NCBI RefSeq assembly: GCF_019042275.1
Contig: NZ_JAHQCW010000014.1
Coordinates: 1 to 64,000, forward strand
DNA: 64,000 nucleotides
Source: Diplocloster agilis
GTDB lineage: Bacteria > Bacillota > Clostridia > Lachnospirales > Lachnospiraceae
Direction: 5' to 3'
Translations under genes and position numbers: made by a program
In this document: piece by piece, positions 19,146 to 28,230 of the stretch
Layout of the letters: every line of letters starts with the position of its first letter
How positions within the stretch are numbered: the stretch's first letter is position 1
The notes under the pieces: generated by a model
Told to the model about the DNA's origin: nothing
Databases searched by the model: none
The model's input: the letters and a program-made list of their open reading frames with translations, nothing else

Positions 19146-19414
19146 CCTCTGCCACCTCTCATTCCACACCAAGGTTTGTCTAGCGACGGGAATATGGTCC
19201 CGGTCATCAACGCTTTGTGTACATCATAGGTTTCTTCCCATCTGGTCCAGGGCACGTAGGCCATTCCCACAGGATATTTGTCATTTTTGTCCATGCCGCA
19301 GTCAGGGCGGTACACCGGCTGCATCGGCATCTGATATCTCGAACGTTCCCGATTATTTGAAGCAGGAACGGCAGCTCGCGCGGTAACGCAATCCGGCTGT
19401 CTGCAATCTGCCAT
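19142..19414 (-). CDS. cotJA: Spore coat protein CotJA
   Basis: A 90-residue protein with an N-terminal low-complexity part and the C-terminal CotJA block PVGMAYVPWTRWEETYDVHKALMTGTIFPSLDKPW. It is the first gene of cotJABC, ends in an ATGA overlap with cotJB, and is preceded by GAGAGGAGC. The operon is normally under mother-cell sigma E; a CATACCAT box about 45 nt upstream could serve as a -10 element, but the -35 region is not convincing. Confidence 0.88.
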   Translation of the reverse strand: MADCRQPDCVTARAAVPASNNRERSRYQMPMQPVYRPDCGMDKNDKYPVGMAYVPWTRWEETYDVHKALMTGTIFPSLDKPWCGMRGGRG

Positions 19415-19478
19415 TTTATAGCTCCTCTCTGAATATTATTTCCATTATTATGGTATGACAATATTCAGGAATTGACAC

Positions 19479-20183
19479 TTATAAATCGCCGCTTACGATT
19501 CGTTTTTTATTTTCAAGCACCCGTACTCCGGCCGAATCCGCCACAATGATCCGGGAGCAGACGGCCGGAAAATATCCCGTCTCCACCACTCCCGGATAGC
19601 TGCGCAGCAAACCGGACAGCTTCCGGTAACCGGCCGGGGACGGACTGTGGATATCCAAAATATAATTCCCGTTATCCGTACGATATGCCTGCCCGTTTTC
19701 GATACGGAGAATCGGTGTGTAACCAAGGCTTTGGATTTTCTCGGACAATAAGCGCCACCCAAACGGCAGGACTTCCACCGGCAGCGGAAAAGCGCCCAGC
19801 TTTAAAACCTGTTTTCTGTGATCCATGATCCAGATCACCTGCTTGGAATGGTAAGCCGTGATCTTTTCGCGGGTCAAAGCCCCGCCGCCTCCTTTGACCG
19901 CTTCAAAATCCGGATCGATCTCATCCACTCCGTCAATGGTCAGGTCTATGCGGGGAACCTCATTGATATCCGTCACGGGTATGCCGAATTCTTCCGCCAG
20001 CTTCTCAGAAGACCGGGAGGTGGCTACCGCCTTTAAACGCATCCCCTCTTTGACCAGTTCCCCTGCGCGCCTGATCAGATAATACGCGGTTGATCCGGTT
20101 CCCAGGCCCAGAATCATATTATCCCTAATGTACTCTGCCGCTTTTAAGGCGGCAGCCTGCTTTTGTTCCTGTTGCATGCGCAT
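19479..20183 (-). CDS. rpiA: Ribose-5-phosphate isomerase A
   Basis: A protein of about 234 residues that interconverts ribulose 5-phosphate and ribose 5-phosphate. Family motifs are visible: LGLGTGSTAYYLIRRAGEL (phosphate binding), LTIDGVDEIDPDFEAVKGGGGALTREKI (catalytic Asp and Lys region), and the C-terminal VVETGYFPAVCSRIIVAD. The start at 20183 is selected because the zwf stop and this ATG share TGATG and GGAGGAG precedes it. It is the last gene of a lactonase-gnd-zwf-rpiA operon and receives the product of 6-phosphogluconate dehydrogenase. Confidence 0.95.
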   Translation of the reverse strand: MRMQQEQKQAAALKAAEYIRDNMILGLGTGSTAYYLIRRAGELVKEGMRLKAVATSRSSEKLAEEFGIPVTDINEVPRIDLTIDGVDEIDPDFEAVKGGGGALTREKITAYHSKQVIWIMDHRKQVLKLGAFPLPVEVLPFGWRLLSEKIQSLGYTPILRIENGQAYRTDNGNYILDIHSPSPAGYRKLSGLLRSYPGVVETGYFPAVCSRIIVADSAGVRVLENKKRIVSGDL

Positions 20184-21580
20184 CACGGCTCCTCCACGAT
20201 CCATTGGTGCCCCTCTGCTTCCAGAAGTTCATCCGCGGCTTCCGGGCCATTGGACCCGGACGGATAGACGTATATTGGATTCCCCGCCTGCCGGTACGCG
20301 CTGCGCAGCTGGTCGATATAATTCCAGCTGGTCTCGATCTGGTCCCACTGGGAGAACCAGGAACGCTCGCCTCGCAAGCAGGCCCCCAGCAGTCGTTCAT
20401 AGGCCTCCGGCGTATTGATCCTGTTTTCCAGCGAACAGCTTTGGCAAAAATCCATCTTGGCCTGCGAGATCTCGTCGGTGTCTCCGGGTTTCTTTATATT
20501 GAACTGCAGATGCACCCCTTCCTCCGGCTGTATTTTCACCACCAGAATATCCGGTTCAATACCCGGCTCCGGCCGTTTAAATACAATCGTCACTTCCATC
20601 TCCCTGCGCCCCAGCTTCTTACCGGTGCGGATGTAGAACGGCGTCCCTTTCCAACGTTCATTGTCAATGAACACTTTTAATGCCGCATAGGTCTCCGTAA
20701 CCGAATGGGGAGACACCCCGGGCTCCTGCCGATACCCCTCGTATTGAGCCAGCACCAGCTGACTGCCGATCTGTTCCGGGCTGACCGGACGCAGAGCTTT
20801 TAATACCCGGATCTGTTCTTCATGCATCCCCTCGGGCGACAAATCCTGCGGCCGCTCCATGGCTACGATGGACAGGATCTGAAACAGATGGTTCTGCACC
20901 ATATCCTTCATAGCCCCGCTGGTATCATAGTAGCCGGCCCTGGTCTCCACTCCCACATTTTCCATCGCCGAGATCTGGATATAGTCGATGTAGTCCGCAT
21001 TCCATATATTCTTAAAGATGGGGTTCGTGAACCGGATCGTCTGGATATTCCGGATCATTTCCTTGCCCAGATAATGGTCGATCCGATAGATTGATTCCGG
21101 ATCAAAGAATGCTTCCAGCTTGTCATTTAACTCTTCCGCCGCTTTCAGGCTTTCCCCGAACGGTTTTTCCAGAATCACCTTTCCTTGTTCCGCACCCGTC
21201 ACACGTCCTAAGCCCTGGGCGATCACAGGGAAAAACCTGGGCGCCACGGCAAAATAGAAAATATGGGCATCGATCCGGCTTTCCTGATAGAAATCGTCCA
21301 ACGCGTCATAGGCAGCCTCCTGTGTGAAATCCATCTGATAGTAGCGGATCCCCTGGATAAACTGCCGGTACGCCTCTTCCCGGAATACGATCCTGGAAAA
21401 ACGGCGGACCCATTCTCTGGCCGCTTCACAGTACGTCTGGGTGGTATAATCCCGGCGGCCGATTATAATTATCCGCTCCGCCGGCAGTTTGCCGGAGGCG
21501 CTCATGTTATACAGGGCCGGCAGCAGCTTCCGAAATGTCAGGTCGCCGGTGCCCCCGAAGATAGTCAGCGCTTGTTTCAT
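20183..21580 (-). CDS. zwf: Glucose-6-phosphate 1-dehydrogenase
   Basis: A protein of about 465 residues that oxidises glucose 6-phosphate to 6-phosphogluconolactone with NADP+. The N-terminal nucleotide site TIFGGTGDLTFRKLLPALYN, the substrate-binding RIDHYLGKEMIRNIQ and the block FRTGKKL-like YIRTGKKLGRREMEV are all present. The start MKQALTIFGG at 21580 has GGAGG six nucleotides upstream and gives the usual N-terminus. It lies 26 nt downstream of gnd and overlaps rpiA by one base, so co-expression is very likely. Confidence 0.96.
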   Translation of the reverse strand: MKQALTIFGGTGDLTFRKLLPALYNMSASGKLPAERIIIIGRRDYTTQTYCEAAREWVRRFSRIVFREEAYRQFIQGIRYYQMDFTQEAAYDALDDFYQESRIDAHIFYFAVAPRFFPVIAQGLGRVTGAEQGKVILEKPFGESLKAAEELNDKLEAFFDPESIYRIDHYLGKEMIRNIQTIRFTNPIFKNIWNADYIDYIQISAMENVGVETRAGYYDTSGAMKDMVQNHLFQILSIVAMERPQDLSPEGMHEEQIRVLKALRPVSPEQIGSQLVLAQYEGYRQEPGVSPHSVTETYAALKVFIDNERWKGTPFYIRTGKKLGRREMEVTIVFKRPEPGIEPDILVVKIQPEEGVHLQFNIKKPGDTDEISQAKMDFCQSCSLENRINTPEAYERLLGACLRGERSWFSQWDQIETSWNYIDQLRSAYRQAGNPIYVYPSGSNGPEAADELLEAEGHQWIVEEP

Positions 21581-21606
21581 ATTATCCTCCAATCGTACAT
21601 ACATTC

Positions 21607-23025
21607 TCAATCCTCTTTCTTTTTTCCCCAGTCGTGGTGGAAACTGCCCTCCTGGTCGGTACGCAGATAGGTGTGCGCGCCGAAGCAGTCCCTCTGGGCC
21701 TGAATCAGGTTGGCCCCTACGTGCGCCCCGCGAAACGCGTCCAGATACGCCAAAGCATTGGTCATGGCCGGCAGAGGAAGACCGCTTTTGATTCCCTGTG
21801 TTACGATTTCTCGCAGGCTGCCTTGATTTTTCTCTATTCCCTGCCGGAAAAATTCATGGAACAAAAGGTTTTCCAGGTTTGGATTCTCCTGAAATGCAGC
21901 GGTGATATCATTCAGGAACACAGCCTGGATGATGCAGCCGGCCCGGAAGATGGACGCGATCTTCCCAAGTTCAAGGTTCCACTCATACTGTTTTGAGGCA
22001 TCCTTAAGCAGAGAAAAGCCCTGGGCATAGGCAAGGATTTTAGCGGCGTAGAGTCCCTCCCGCACCATGCGGATAAAGGAAAGCGGCTCGCCCGCAGCCG
22101 TCACATCCGGCCCCTTCAGAAGCCGAAACGCTTTTTCCCGTTCCTGAAGACGGTTGGACATCACTCTGGCGTTGCAGGCAGCCGTAATCATAGATACGTC
22201 GATTCCCTGCTTCAGGGATTCGATACTGGTCCAACGGCCGGTTCCTTTCTGGGCGGCGCTGTCCAGGATATAATCCACCAGTTCGCCGGTGGTACAGTCG
22301 TCCGGTTCCTTTAATATATCCGCCGTAATGCCGATCAGATAGCTCTTGAGTTCTCCTGACTGCCATTCCCCGAAAATCTCGGAAAGCCTCTGGTTATCAA
22401 ATCCGCCAATATATTTTAAGAGCAGGTAAGCTTCGGCGATCAGCTGCATATCGGCATATTCAATTCCGTTGTGGACCATTTTCACATAATGTCCGGCCCC
22501 GTCCGGTCCGATATAGGTACAGCAGGGTTCTCCCTCTGCCTTTGCCGATATATCCCGCAGAATCGGCCCAATCTCCCCGTACGCATCCGCGTCGCCGCCC
22601 GGCATAATGGACGGGCCGAATCTGGCCCCTTCCTCCCCGCCGGAGATGCCGACCCCGTAATAACGGATCCCCTGCTGCTCAAGCAGTTTTGAGCGTCTTC
22701 TGGTATCCTCGAAAAAGGAATTCCCGCCGTCCATCAGGATATCCCCCTCCTCCAAAAGAGGGGCCAGGTTCCCGATCACCGCGTCCACCGGAGCTCCCGC
22801 TTTGATCATCATGATAATTTTCCGGGGTCTGCGAAGCGCCCCTGTCAATTCTTCCAGGCTGTAATATGGCTGTATCCCCTCGTGAGGATATTCCTTAACC
22901 ATCGCTTCGGTTACCTCTTTTGACCGGTTATACACGGCCACCCGGTATCCGTGATCCGCCATGTTAAGCGCCAGGCTCCTACCCATTACAGAAAGTCCGA
23001 TTACCGCAATATCATATTTATCCAT
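21607..23025 (-). CDS. gnd: 6-Phosphogluconate dehydrogenase, decarboxylating
   Basis: A 472-residue enzyme that converts 6-phosphogluconate to ribulose 5-phosphate, CO2 and NADPH. It has the N-terminal Rossmann motif VIGLSVMGRSLALNMADHG, the MDGGNSFFEDT block, and the active-site segment GAGHYVKMVHNGIEYADMQLIAE with the catalytic Lys and conserved Asn/Glu. The length is that of the long dimeric form. It sits between the lactonase gene (57 nt upstream) and zwf (26 nt downstream). Confidence 0.96.
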   Translation of the reverse strand: MDKYDIAVIGLSVMGRSLALNMADHGYRVAVYNRSKEVTEAMVKEYPHEGIQPYYSLEELTGALRRPRKIIMMIKAGAPVDAVIGNLAPLLEEGDILMDGGNSFFEDTRRRSKLLEQQGIRYYGVGISGGEEGARFGPSIMPGGDADAYGEIGPILRDISAKAEGEPCCTYIGPDGAGHYVKMVHNGIEYADMQLIAEAYLLLKYIGGFDNQRLSEIFGEWQSGELKSYLIGITADILKEPDDCTTGELVDYILDSAAQKGTGRWTSIESLKQGIDVSMITAACNARVMSNRLQEREKAFRLLKGPDVTAAGEPLSFIRMVREGLYAAKILAYAQGFSLLKDASKQYEWNLELGKIASIFRAGCIIQAVFLNDITAAFQENPNLENLLFHEFFRQGIEKNQGSLREIVTQGIKSGLPLPAMTNALAYLDAFRGAHVGANLIQAQRDCFGAHTYLRTDQEGSFHHDWGKKKED

Positions 23026-23082
23026 CTGATTTCCTCCATGTTATCGTCTATTTTTCTCTTCGAGTGTTCTTTTTTATGGTTT

Positions 23083-24084
23083 CTATTCGGTCCCGCTTAT
23101 ATGATCCGGATCAAATACCAGGCTGACGGCCTCATTTAGGGTAACCGCATCACAGATTTCCTTAATTCTTCCGGTCTGGACGCCCAGCCTAAAACAGATC
23201 AGATTATTGGAAAACCGGTTCGCCACCAGCAGGTATTTTCCGCCCGGTACTATGACAAAATCCCTGGGATGCCTGCCGCCGCAGGACACAAACTGCACCG
23301 CTTCCGGAAGTTCTTCCTCCAGGGAAAACACGCTTAAAAGATCCGAACCCCGGGTAGACACATACAGGAACCGTTCATCCGGCGACATACGGACGGCTGC
23401 CGTGTCATCCTCATTCGTCCCTCTTTCCGGCAGAACCGAACGGGAATCCAGCTGATGAAATCCCGCATTTTCCTCCACCCGGAAGGTATACAGCTCGTTA
23501 CTTCGTTCCGTCACCAGATAAAACCTGGTGTGGTCCCGGTTAAAGATCCCGTGCCGCGGACCGCTTCCGGCCGGAAAATTCAGTTCTCCCGCCGGCTCAT
23601 AATTCCGGGAGCTGTCAAAAATCCGCACCGTATCAAGTTCCAGGCAGGGCACCAGCAGATAGCGCTCATGCAGGATAACCTGGTGGCAGCCGGCAGCCGG
23701 GGCAATGCTGATTCTTTTGACCAGACGCAGTCCCTCATCGGGCGCCTCCTGTTCTTCATAGACCATAACCGTTCCCTCATGGTAATTGGCTGTGTATATC
23801 CGCGGGCCGTCCTGGGTCACATAACACGAGGTCTGATCCTCACAAAATATCTCCGACGCCTGTTCCTTGGCTGATAAATCTACCAGACAAATCCCGGCCC
23901 GCTTATTGCGTTCCACCGGCGCTGCGATTTTCCCATTCTGCAAAGATACATATTTGGCATTCGGCGCAGGATAAAACAGTTTTGGCTCGGTCAATGCTCC
24001 CGTATCCGCATCAACCGTGAAGCGGTAAATCCCAAAACTCTGCGCAGATTCATAAGTTCCGGCGTATCCTGTTATTATACTCAT
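23083..24084 (-). CDS. pgl: Lactonase family beta-propeller, probable 6-phosphogluconolactonase
   Basis: A protein of about 333 residues of the YbhE/Pgl type: a seven-bladed beta-propeller with repeated blade motifs such as GPRHGIFNRDHTRFYLVTE, MSPDERFLYVSTRG and HPRDFVIVPGGKYLLVANR. Members hydrolyse 6-phosphogluconolactone. Position strongly supports this role, since it is the first gene of an operon that also encodes the enzymes before and after that step. The start MSIITGYAGTYE at 24084 is chosen because GGAGG lies just upstream; an in-frame start 33 nt further up has no good site. Confidence 0.85.
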   Translation of the reverse strand: MSIITGYAGTYESAQSFGIYRFTVDADTGALTEPKLFYPAPNAKYVSLQNGKIAAPVERNKRAGICLVDLSAKEQASEIFCEDQTSCYVTQDGPRIYTANYHEGTVMVYEEQEAPDEGLRLVKRISIAPAAGCHQVILHERYLLVPCLELDTVRIFDSSRNYEPAGELNFPAGSGPRHGIFNRDHTRFYLVTERSNELYTFRVEENAGFHQLDSRSVLPERGTNEDDTAAVRMSPDERFLYVSTRGSDLLSVFSLEEELPEAVQFVSCGGRHPRDFVIVPGGKYLLVANRFSNNLICFRLGVQTGRIKEICDAVTLNEAVSLVFDPDHISGTE

Positions 24085-24235
24085 ATTACTCTTTCCTCCA
24101 TCGTGCGGTTCCCGCACCTATCTCTATGGTGAACCCCTTAAATGTAATTATATCAATTACAGTTTACTTTTGCAACAAGTATTTCTAATATTTTATTGCA
24201 TTCCCCTTAAAATATTCACGGATCGCATTTCCGCA

Positions 24236-24321
24236 GAAAAAAGACAGGACCGCCGGATGATACATCTGCCCCTCACCGGTATACTACCGTCGAAGAAGCC
24301 TGTCATCTGACAATCCTGTCT
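24236..24321 (-). terminator. Long-stemmed terminator downstream of galM
   Basis: On the minus strand AGACAGGA pairs with TCCTGTCT across about 64 nt, followed by TTTTTTCTG. Between the arms lie smaller inverted repeats (for example GACAGGC and ACCGGT-like pieces). It sits 23 nt after the galM stop codon. The U-tract supports termination; the unusually long apical part could make it a small structured RNA. Confidence 0.6.
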
Positions 24322-24344
24322 GTTTGGCTGAAAAAGCCCGTTAA

Positions 24345-25385
24345 TTATTCACATTTAAATTTGTAAACCGTGGTGGTATCGTAGCATTCCCCTGCCTTTA
24401 CCACCGGCGAAGGAAACTCCGGTTTATTCACGGCATCCGGATAATACTGGGTTTCAAAGCAGACACCGGCACGTTTTGCATAAGAGCAGCCGCCTTTTCC
24501 GGTCTCTCCCATCAGGTAATTCCCGCTGTAGAACTGGACGCCGGGCAGATCGGTATACATTTCCATCACGATACCGCTGTCCTCCGATTTTAGTACTGCG
24601 AACGGCTGTCCGTTTCCGGGATGGGCCAATATCCAGTTATGATCATAACCGCCGGCCATAGTCAGCTGTTCAAAATCGCTGTCGATCTCATCCCCAATCC
24701 GCTTAGCCACACGGAAATCCATGGGAGTCTGGTCTACCGGCGCGATCTCCCCGGTGGGTATCGATTCTGCGTCCGTTGGTGTATACGCGTCTGCATCCAT
24801 CCAAAGAATCTGATCCACGGCATTCCCGGAATCATGACCGTTCAGATTAAAATAGCAGTGATTCGTCATATTAAAAACCGTATCTTTATCCGAAACCGCG
24901 TGATAAGAGATCTTCACTTCGTTATCCGCGGTCAGCGTATAGATCACTGTGACATCTGCCGTTCCGGGAAATCCCTGATCCCCGTCCGGGCTGTGCAGAC
25001 TGAAGATAACAGCCGGTTCCGCCCCGGTTCCGCTCATCTTCGCATCCCACATCCGCTCATAGTAACGGTTGAATCCGCTGTGCAGATTATTTCCATGATC
25101 GTTTTGATCTAATTTCCAGACAACCCCGTTCAGCTCAAAGGCCGCTTTTCCGATCCGGTTGGCATTCCTTCCAACGATAGCTCCCAGACCCGTATCATTG
25201 TGCCGATACCCTTGTGGGCCTTCAAATCCAAGTGCTACATCCAGCATCTTTCCGTCCCGATCCGGCACCAAAAGTGAATATAAAACCGCGCCATAATCGC
25301 ATACGGTCAATTTACATCCGTTGCTGTTCTCCATCGTATAAAGCGTCGCTTCCGAATCCTGAAATTTACTAGTCGTTATCCCCAT
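24345..25385 (-). CDS. galM: Aldose 1-epimerase
   Basis: A 346-residue cytoplasmic enzyme that interconverts the alpha and beta anomers of aldoses such as galactose or glucose. Diagnostic motifs are GAIVGRNANRIGKAAFELNG near residue 65, NLHSGFNRYYERMWDA, the catalytic His region MTNHCYFNLNGHDSG near 170, and the catalytic Glu in VCFETQYYPDAVN near 310. It is flanked by its own terminator and by asd 110 nt upstream. It lies next to the pentose phosphate operon and could supply alpha-glucose for phosphorylation, but no direct link is visible. Confidence 0.93.
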   Translation of the reverse strand: MGITTSKFQDSEATLYTMENSNGCKLTVCDYGAVLYSLLVPDRDGKMLDVALGFEGPQGYRHNDTGLGAIVGRNANRIGKAAFELNGVVWKLDQNDHGNNLHSGFNRYYERMWDAKMSGTGAEPAVIFSLHSPDGDQGFPGTADVTVIYTLTADNEVKISYHAVSDKDTVFNMTNHCYFNLNGHDSGNAVDQILWMDADAYTPTDAESIPTGEIAPVDQTPMDFRVAKRIGDEIDSDFEQLTMAGGYDHNWILAHPGNGQPFAVLKSEDSGIVMEMYTDLPGVQFYSGNYLMGETGKGGCSYAKRAGVCFETQYYPDAVNKPEFPSPVVKAGECYDTTTVYKFKCE

Positions 25386-25495
25386 AACTGCATGCTCTCC
25401 TTTTGTAAAATTATCTCGTCTTTCATCGTACTATGAAATCTTCTAAAAATCAATGGGCACAACAAAAGGCACACAAAATGGGGTTCCTAATGCAG

Positions 25496-26581
25496 CTATT
25501 TCGCCTGAATATACCCCTGAGCCTTCAGAAGCTCCGCGCATAATACCGCGCCGCCGGCCGCACCGCGGACCGTGTTATGGGAAAGGCCCACGAATTTGTA
25601 ATCATAGACGGTGTCTTCCCGGAGGCGTCCGACGGAAATTCCCATACCGTTCTCAAAGTTTACATCCATCTTCACCTGAGGGCGGTTATCTTCTTCCAGG
25701 TACTGGATGAACTGTTTCGGCGCGCTTGGCAGGTTCAGTTCCTGAGGAAGGCCCTTGAAGTTGACTAAGCGGTCGATCAGTTCTTCTTTGGACGGTTTCT
25801 TATCAAAGGATACAAACACGGCCGCGGTGTGTCCGTCCAGCACCGGCACGCGGATACACTGGCAGGTAATTAACGGGCTTTGGGCTTTGACGATAACGCC
25901 GTCCTCGATCTTGCCCCACAAACGCAAAGGCTCCTGCTCGCTCTTTTCCTCTTCTCCGCCGATGTAGGGGATGATATTTTCCATCATTTCGGGCCAGTCT
26001 TTGAAGGTCTTGCCTGCGCCGGAGATCGCCTGATAGGTCGTGGCTACCACAGTGGTTGGTACGAATTCTTTCCAGGCGGTCAATACGGGAGCGTAGCTTT
26101 GGATGGAACAGTTGGGCTTCACCGCCACGAACCCGCTCTTGGTCCCCAGGCGCTGTCTCTGGAATTTGATTACCTCGAAGTGCTCCGGATTGATCTCCGG
26201 CACTACCATGGGTACGTCCGGTGTCCAACGGTGCGCGCTGTTATTGGACACGACCGGCGTCTCTGTTTTTGCATAGGCTTCCTCGATGGCTTTTATTTCC
26301 TCTTTCGTCATATCGACGGCGCTGAATACAAAATCAACTCCGGCCGCTACTTTTTCAACCTCATTGACATTCATAACCACCAGTTTTTTAACAGCTTCCG
26401 GCATCGGCGTCTGCATTTTCCAACGGTCACCCACCGCATCCTCATAGGTCTTTCCCGCGGACCGGGGACTCGCAGCGATCGTAACCACTTCAAACCACGG
26501 ATGATTTTCCAATAAGGAAATAAAACGCTGTCCTACCATACCGGTACCGCCCAGGATACCCACTCTCAATTTCTGACTCAT
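25496..26581 (-). CDS. asd: Aspartate-semialdehyde dehydrogenase
   Basis: A 361-residue enzyme that reduces beta-aspartyl phosphate to aspartate semialdehyde, the branch point to lysine/diaminopimelate, threonine and methionine. It has the NADP-binding GILGGTGMVGQRF at residues 8-20, the catalytic Cys158 in KPNCSIQSY, the conserved YQAISGAGK block, and the His-containing VPVLDGHTAAVF. The sequence type is the archaeal/fungal-like class common in Clostridia rather than the E. coli class. It lies 197 nt downstream of argH on the same strand. No riboswitch-like leader is apparent. Confidence 0.95.
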   Translation of the reverse strand: MSQKLRVGILGGTGMVGQRFISLLENHPWFEVVTIAASPRSAGKTYEDAVGDRWKMQTPMPEAVKKLVVMNVNEVEKVAAGVDFVFSAVDMTKEEIKAIEEAYAKTETPVVSNNSAHRWTPDVPMVVPEINPEHFEVIKFQRQRLGTKSGFVAVKPNCSIQSYAPVLTAWKEFVPTTVVATTYQAISGAGKTFKDWPEMMENIIPYIGGEEEKSEQEPLRLWGKIEDGVIVKAQSPLITCQCIRVPVLDGHTAAVFVSFDKKPSKEELIDRLVNFKGLPQELNLPSAPKQFIQYLEEDNRPQVKMDVNFENGMGISVGRLREDTVYDYKFVGLSHNTVRGAAGGAVLCAELLKAQGYIQAK

Positions 26582-26778
26582 TTTTTCATTCTCCTCGTTA
26601 TGACTTTTTATTCATTCTAGCTTTTTATATGTAAGAGTTTCGCGTTTCACTTATAAAACTCTCCACTTGTGTACTGTGCTGTATCTTATTTTGTACTTGT
26701 TTTTGTGGGACGTACATTTGTCTTTGTTTTGAATATACTACTCCAATTCCGCTGAAAATGCAACTAAATTCCCTAATT

Positions 26779-28182
26779 TCAGCATTTTTCCGGGAAAGGA
26801 TTCCATTCATTCCCAAGGTATTGTTTATTTTGTTCAATCACCTGTTCCATCACGCTTTTTCCCGGCGCTCCCAAAGTGATCCGCTTATCCACGCAGGTCT
26901 TAAGGCTGATGGCATCATAAATATCTTCCTCAAACACCGGGCTGATGGACTTGAATTCCTCCAGCGTCATGTCATCCAGAGCTTTGTTCTGTTCGATACA
27001 ATACAGCACCAGGCGTCCCACGATCCCATGGGCGTCACGGAAGGGCACGCCGTGATTGACCAGATAATCCGCGGCGTCTGTGGCATTGGTGAATCCATTT
27101 TTCGCGCTGGTTTCCATCACGTCCCTTCGGAACTTCATGGTGGAGAGCATGCCGGTAAACAGCTGAATACATTTCTTTACCGTATCCAGGGCGTCAAAGG
27201 TCCATTCCTTGTCCTCCTGCATATCCTTGTTGTACGCCAACGGAAGGCCTTTCATAGTTGTAAGCAGCGCCATCAGCGAGCCATAGACCCGGCCGGTCTT
27301 ACCGCGGACCAGTTCCGCGATATCCGGGTTCTTCTTTTGGGGCATGATGCTGCTTCCTGTGCTGAACGCGTCATCTATCTCCACAAACTGGTACTCGTTG
27401 GAATTCCAGATTATGATTTCTTCAGAGAACCGGCTCAGATGCATCATGATAATAGAGCAGGCGGACAACAGTTCCAGTACATAATCCCGGTCAGATACGG
27501 AGTCCATGCTGTTCAGCGTCGGTCCATAGAATCCCATCAGCTCCGCGGTCCGGTTCCGGTCCAGCGGATAGGTGGTCCCGGCCAGCGCGCCGGCTCCCAG
27601 CGGGCAGTAATTCATGCGCTTGAACACATCCTGCAGACGCTCCCGGTCCCTTTTAAACATCTCGAAATACGCTCCCAGATGATGTGCCAGCGTTACCGGC
27701 TGTGCCTTTTGCAGATGCGTGAATCCCGGCATATAGGTCTGCGTATTTTCCTCCATTATATGGAGCAGGACCTCCAGCAGCTCCCTGACCAGGGCCTCGA
27801 TTTCCAACACGCCCACGCGGACATACAGTTTCATGTCCAATGCCACCTGATCGTTACGGCTTCGGCCTGTATGGAGCTTCTTTCCCACCTGTCCGATCCG
27901 GTCGATGAGATTCGCTTCCACAAAGCTATGGATGTCCTCATATTCTTTGGTGATTTGGAGCTTTCCGGATTCGACGTCCTCCTGTATGCCTTTCAGTCCC
28001 TCCACGATCTGCTTCATTTCTTCCTGCGTCAGCATTCCCTGCTGCGCCATCATGACCACATGGGCGACGCTGCCCTCGATATCCTGTTTATAAAAACGTT
28101 GGTCAAAGGTGATGGATGCATTAAAATCATAAACTAACTGGTCCGTCTGCTTCGTGAAACGGCCTCCCCATAACTGTGCCAT
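26779..28182 (-). CDS. argH: Argininosuccinate lyase
   Basis: A 467-residue member of the fumarase/aspartase superfamily that splits argininosuccinate into arginine and fumarate. The start MAQLWGGRFTK, the AHVVMMAQQGMLT block, the HTGRSRNDQVALDM motif and the superfamily signature GSSIMPQKKNPDIAE near residue 275-290 (catalytic Ser loop) are clear. It lies 48 nt downstream of deoB on the same strand. argG is not in the window. A long open frame on the opposite strand is a coding shadow. Confidence 0.96.
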   Translation of the reverse strand: MAQLWGGRFTKQTDQLVYDFNASITFDQRFYKQDIEGSVAHVVMMAQQGMLTQEEMKQIVEGLKGIQEDVESGKLQITKEYEDIHSFVEANLIDRIGQVGKKLHTGRSRNDQVALDMKLYVRVGVLEIEALVRELLEVLLHIMEENTQTYMPGFTHLQKAQPVTLAHHLGAYFEMFKRDRERLQDVFKRMNYCPLGAGALAGTTYPLDRNRTAELMGFYGPTLNSMDSVSDRDYVLELLSACSIIMMHLSRFSEEIIIWNSNEYQFVEIDDAFSTGSSIMPQKKNPDIAELVRGKTGRVYGSLMALLTTMKGLPLAYNKDMQEDKEWTFDALDTVKKCIQLFTGMLSTMKFRRDVMETSAKNGFTNATDAADYLVNHGVPFRDAHGIVGRLVLYCIEQNKALDDMTLEEFKSISPVFEEDIYDAISLKTCVDKRITLGAPGKSVMEQVIEQNKQYLGNEWNPFPEKC

Positions 28183-28230
28183 AATTTTCTCTTTCCTTTC
28201 GTATCCTGCTTATTTATTTTATCTATTCTT

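Noticed and set aside
19207-19461. Alternative 84-codon frame over cotJA
   Set aside because: Out of frame with the clear CotJA sequence and without family resemblance.
26582-26778. Possible lysine riboswitch before asd
   Set aside because: The leader is short and AT-rich with only a GAGTTT/AAACTC hairpin; none of the lysine-riboswitch blocks is recognisable.
26758-28137. Long plus-strand open frame of 459 codons
   Set aside because: It lies exactly opposite argH and is a shadow of its codon bias.
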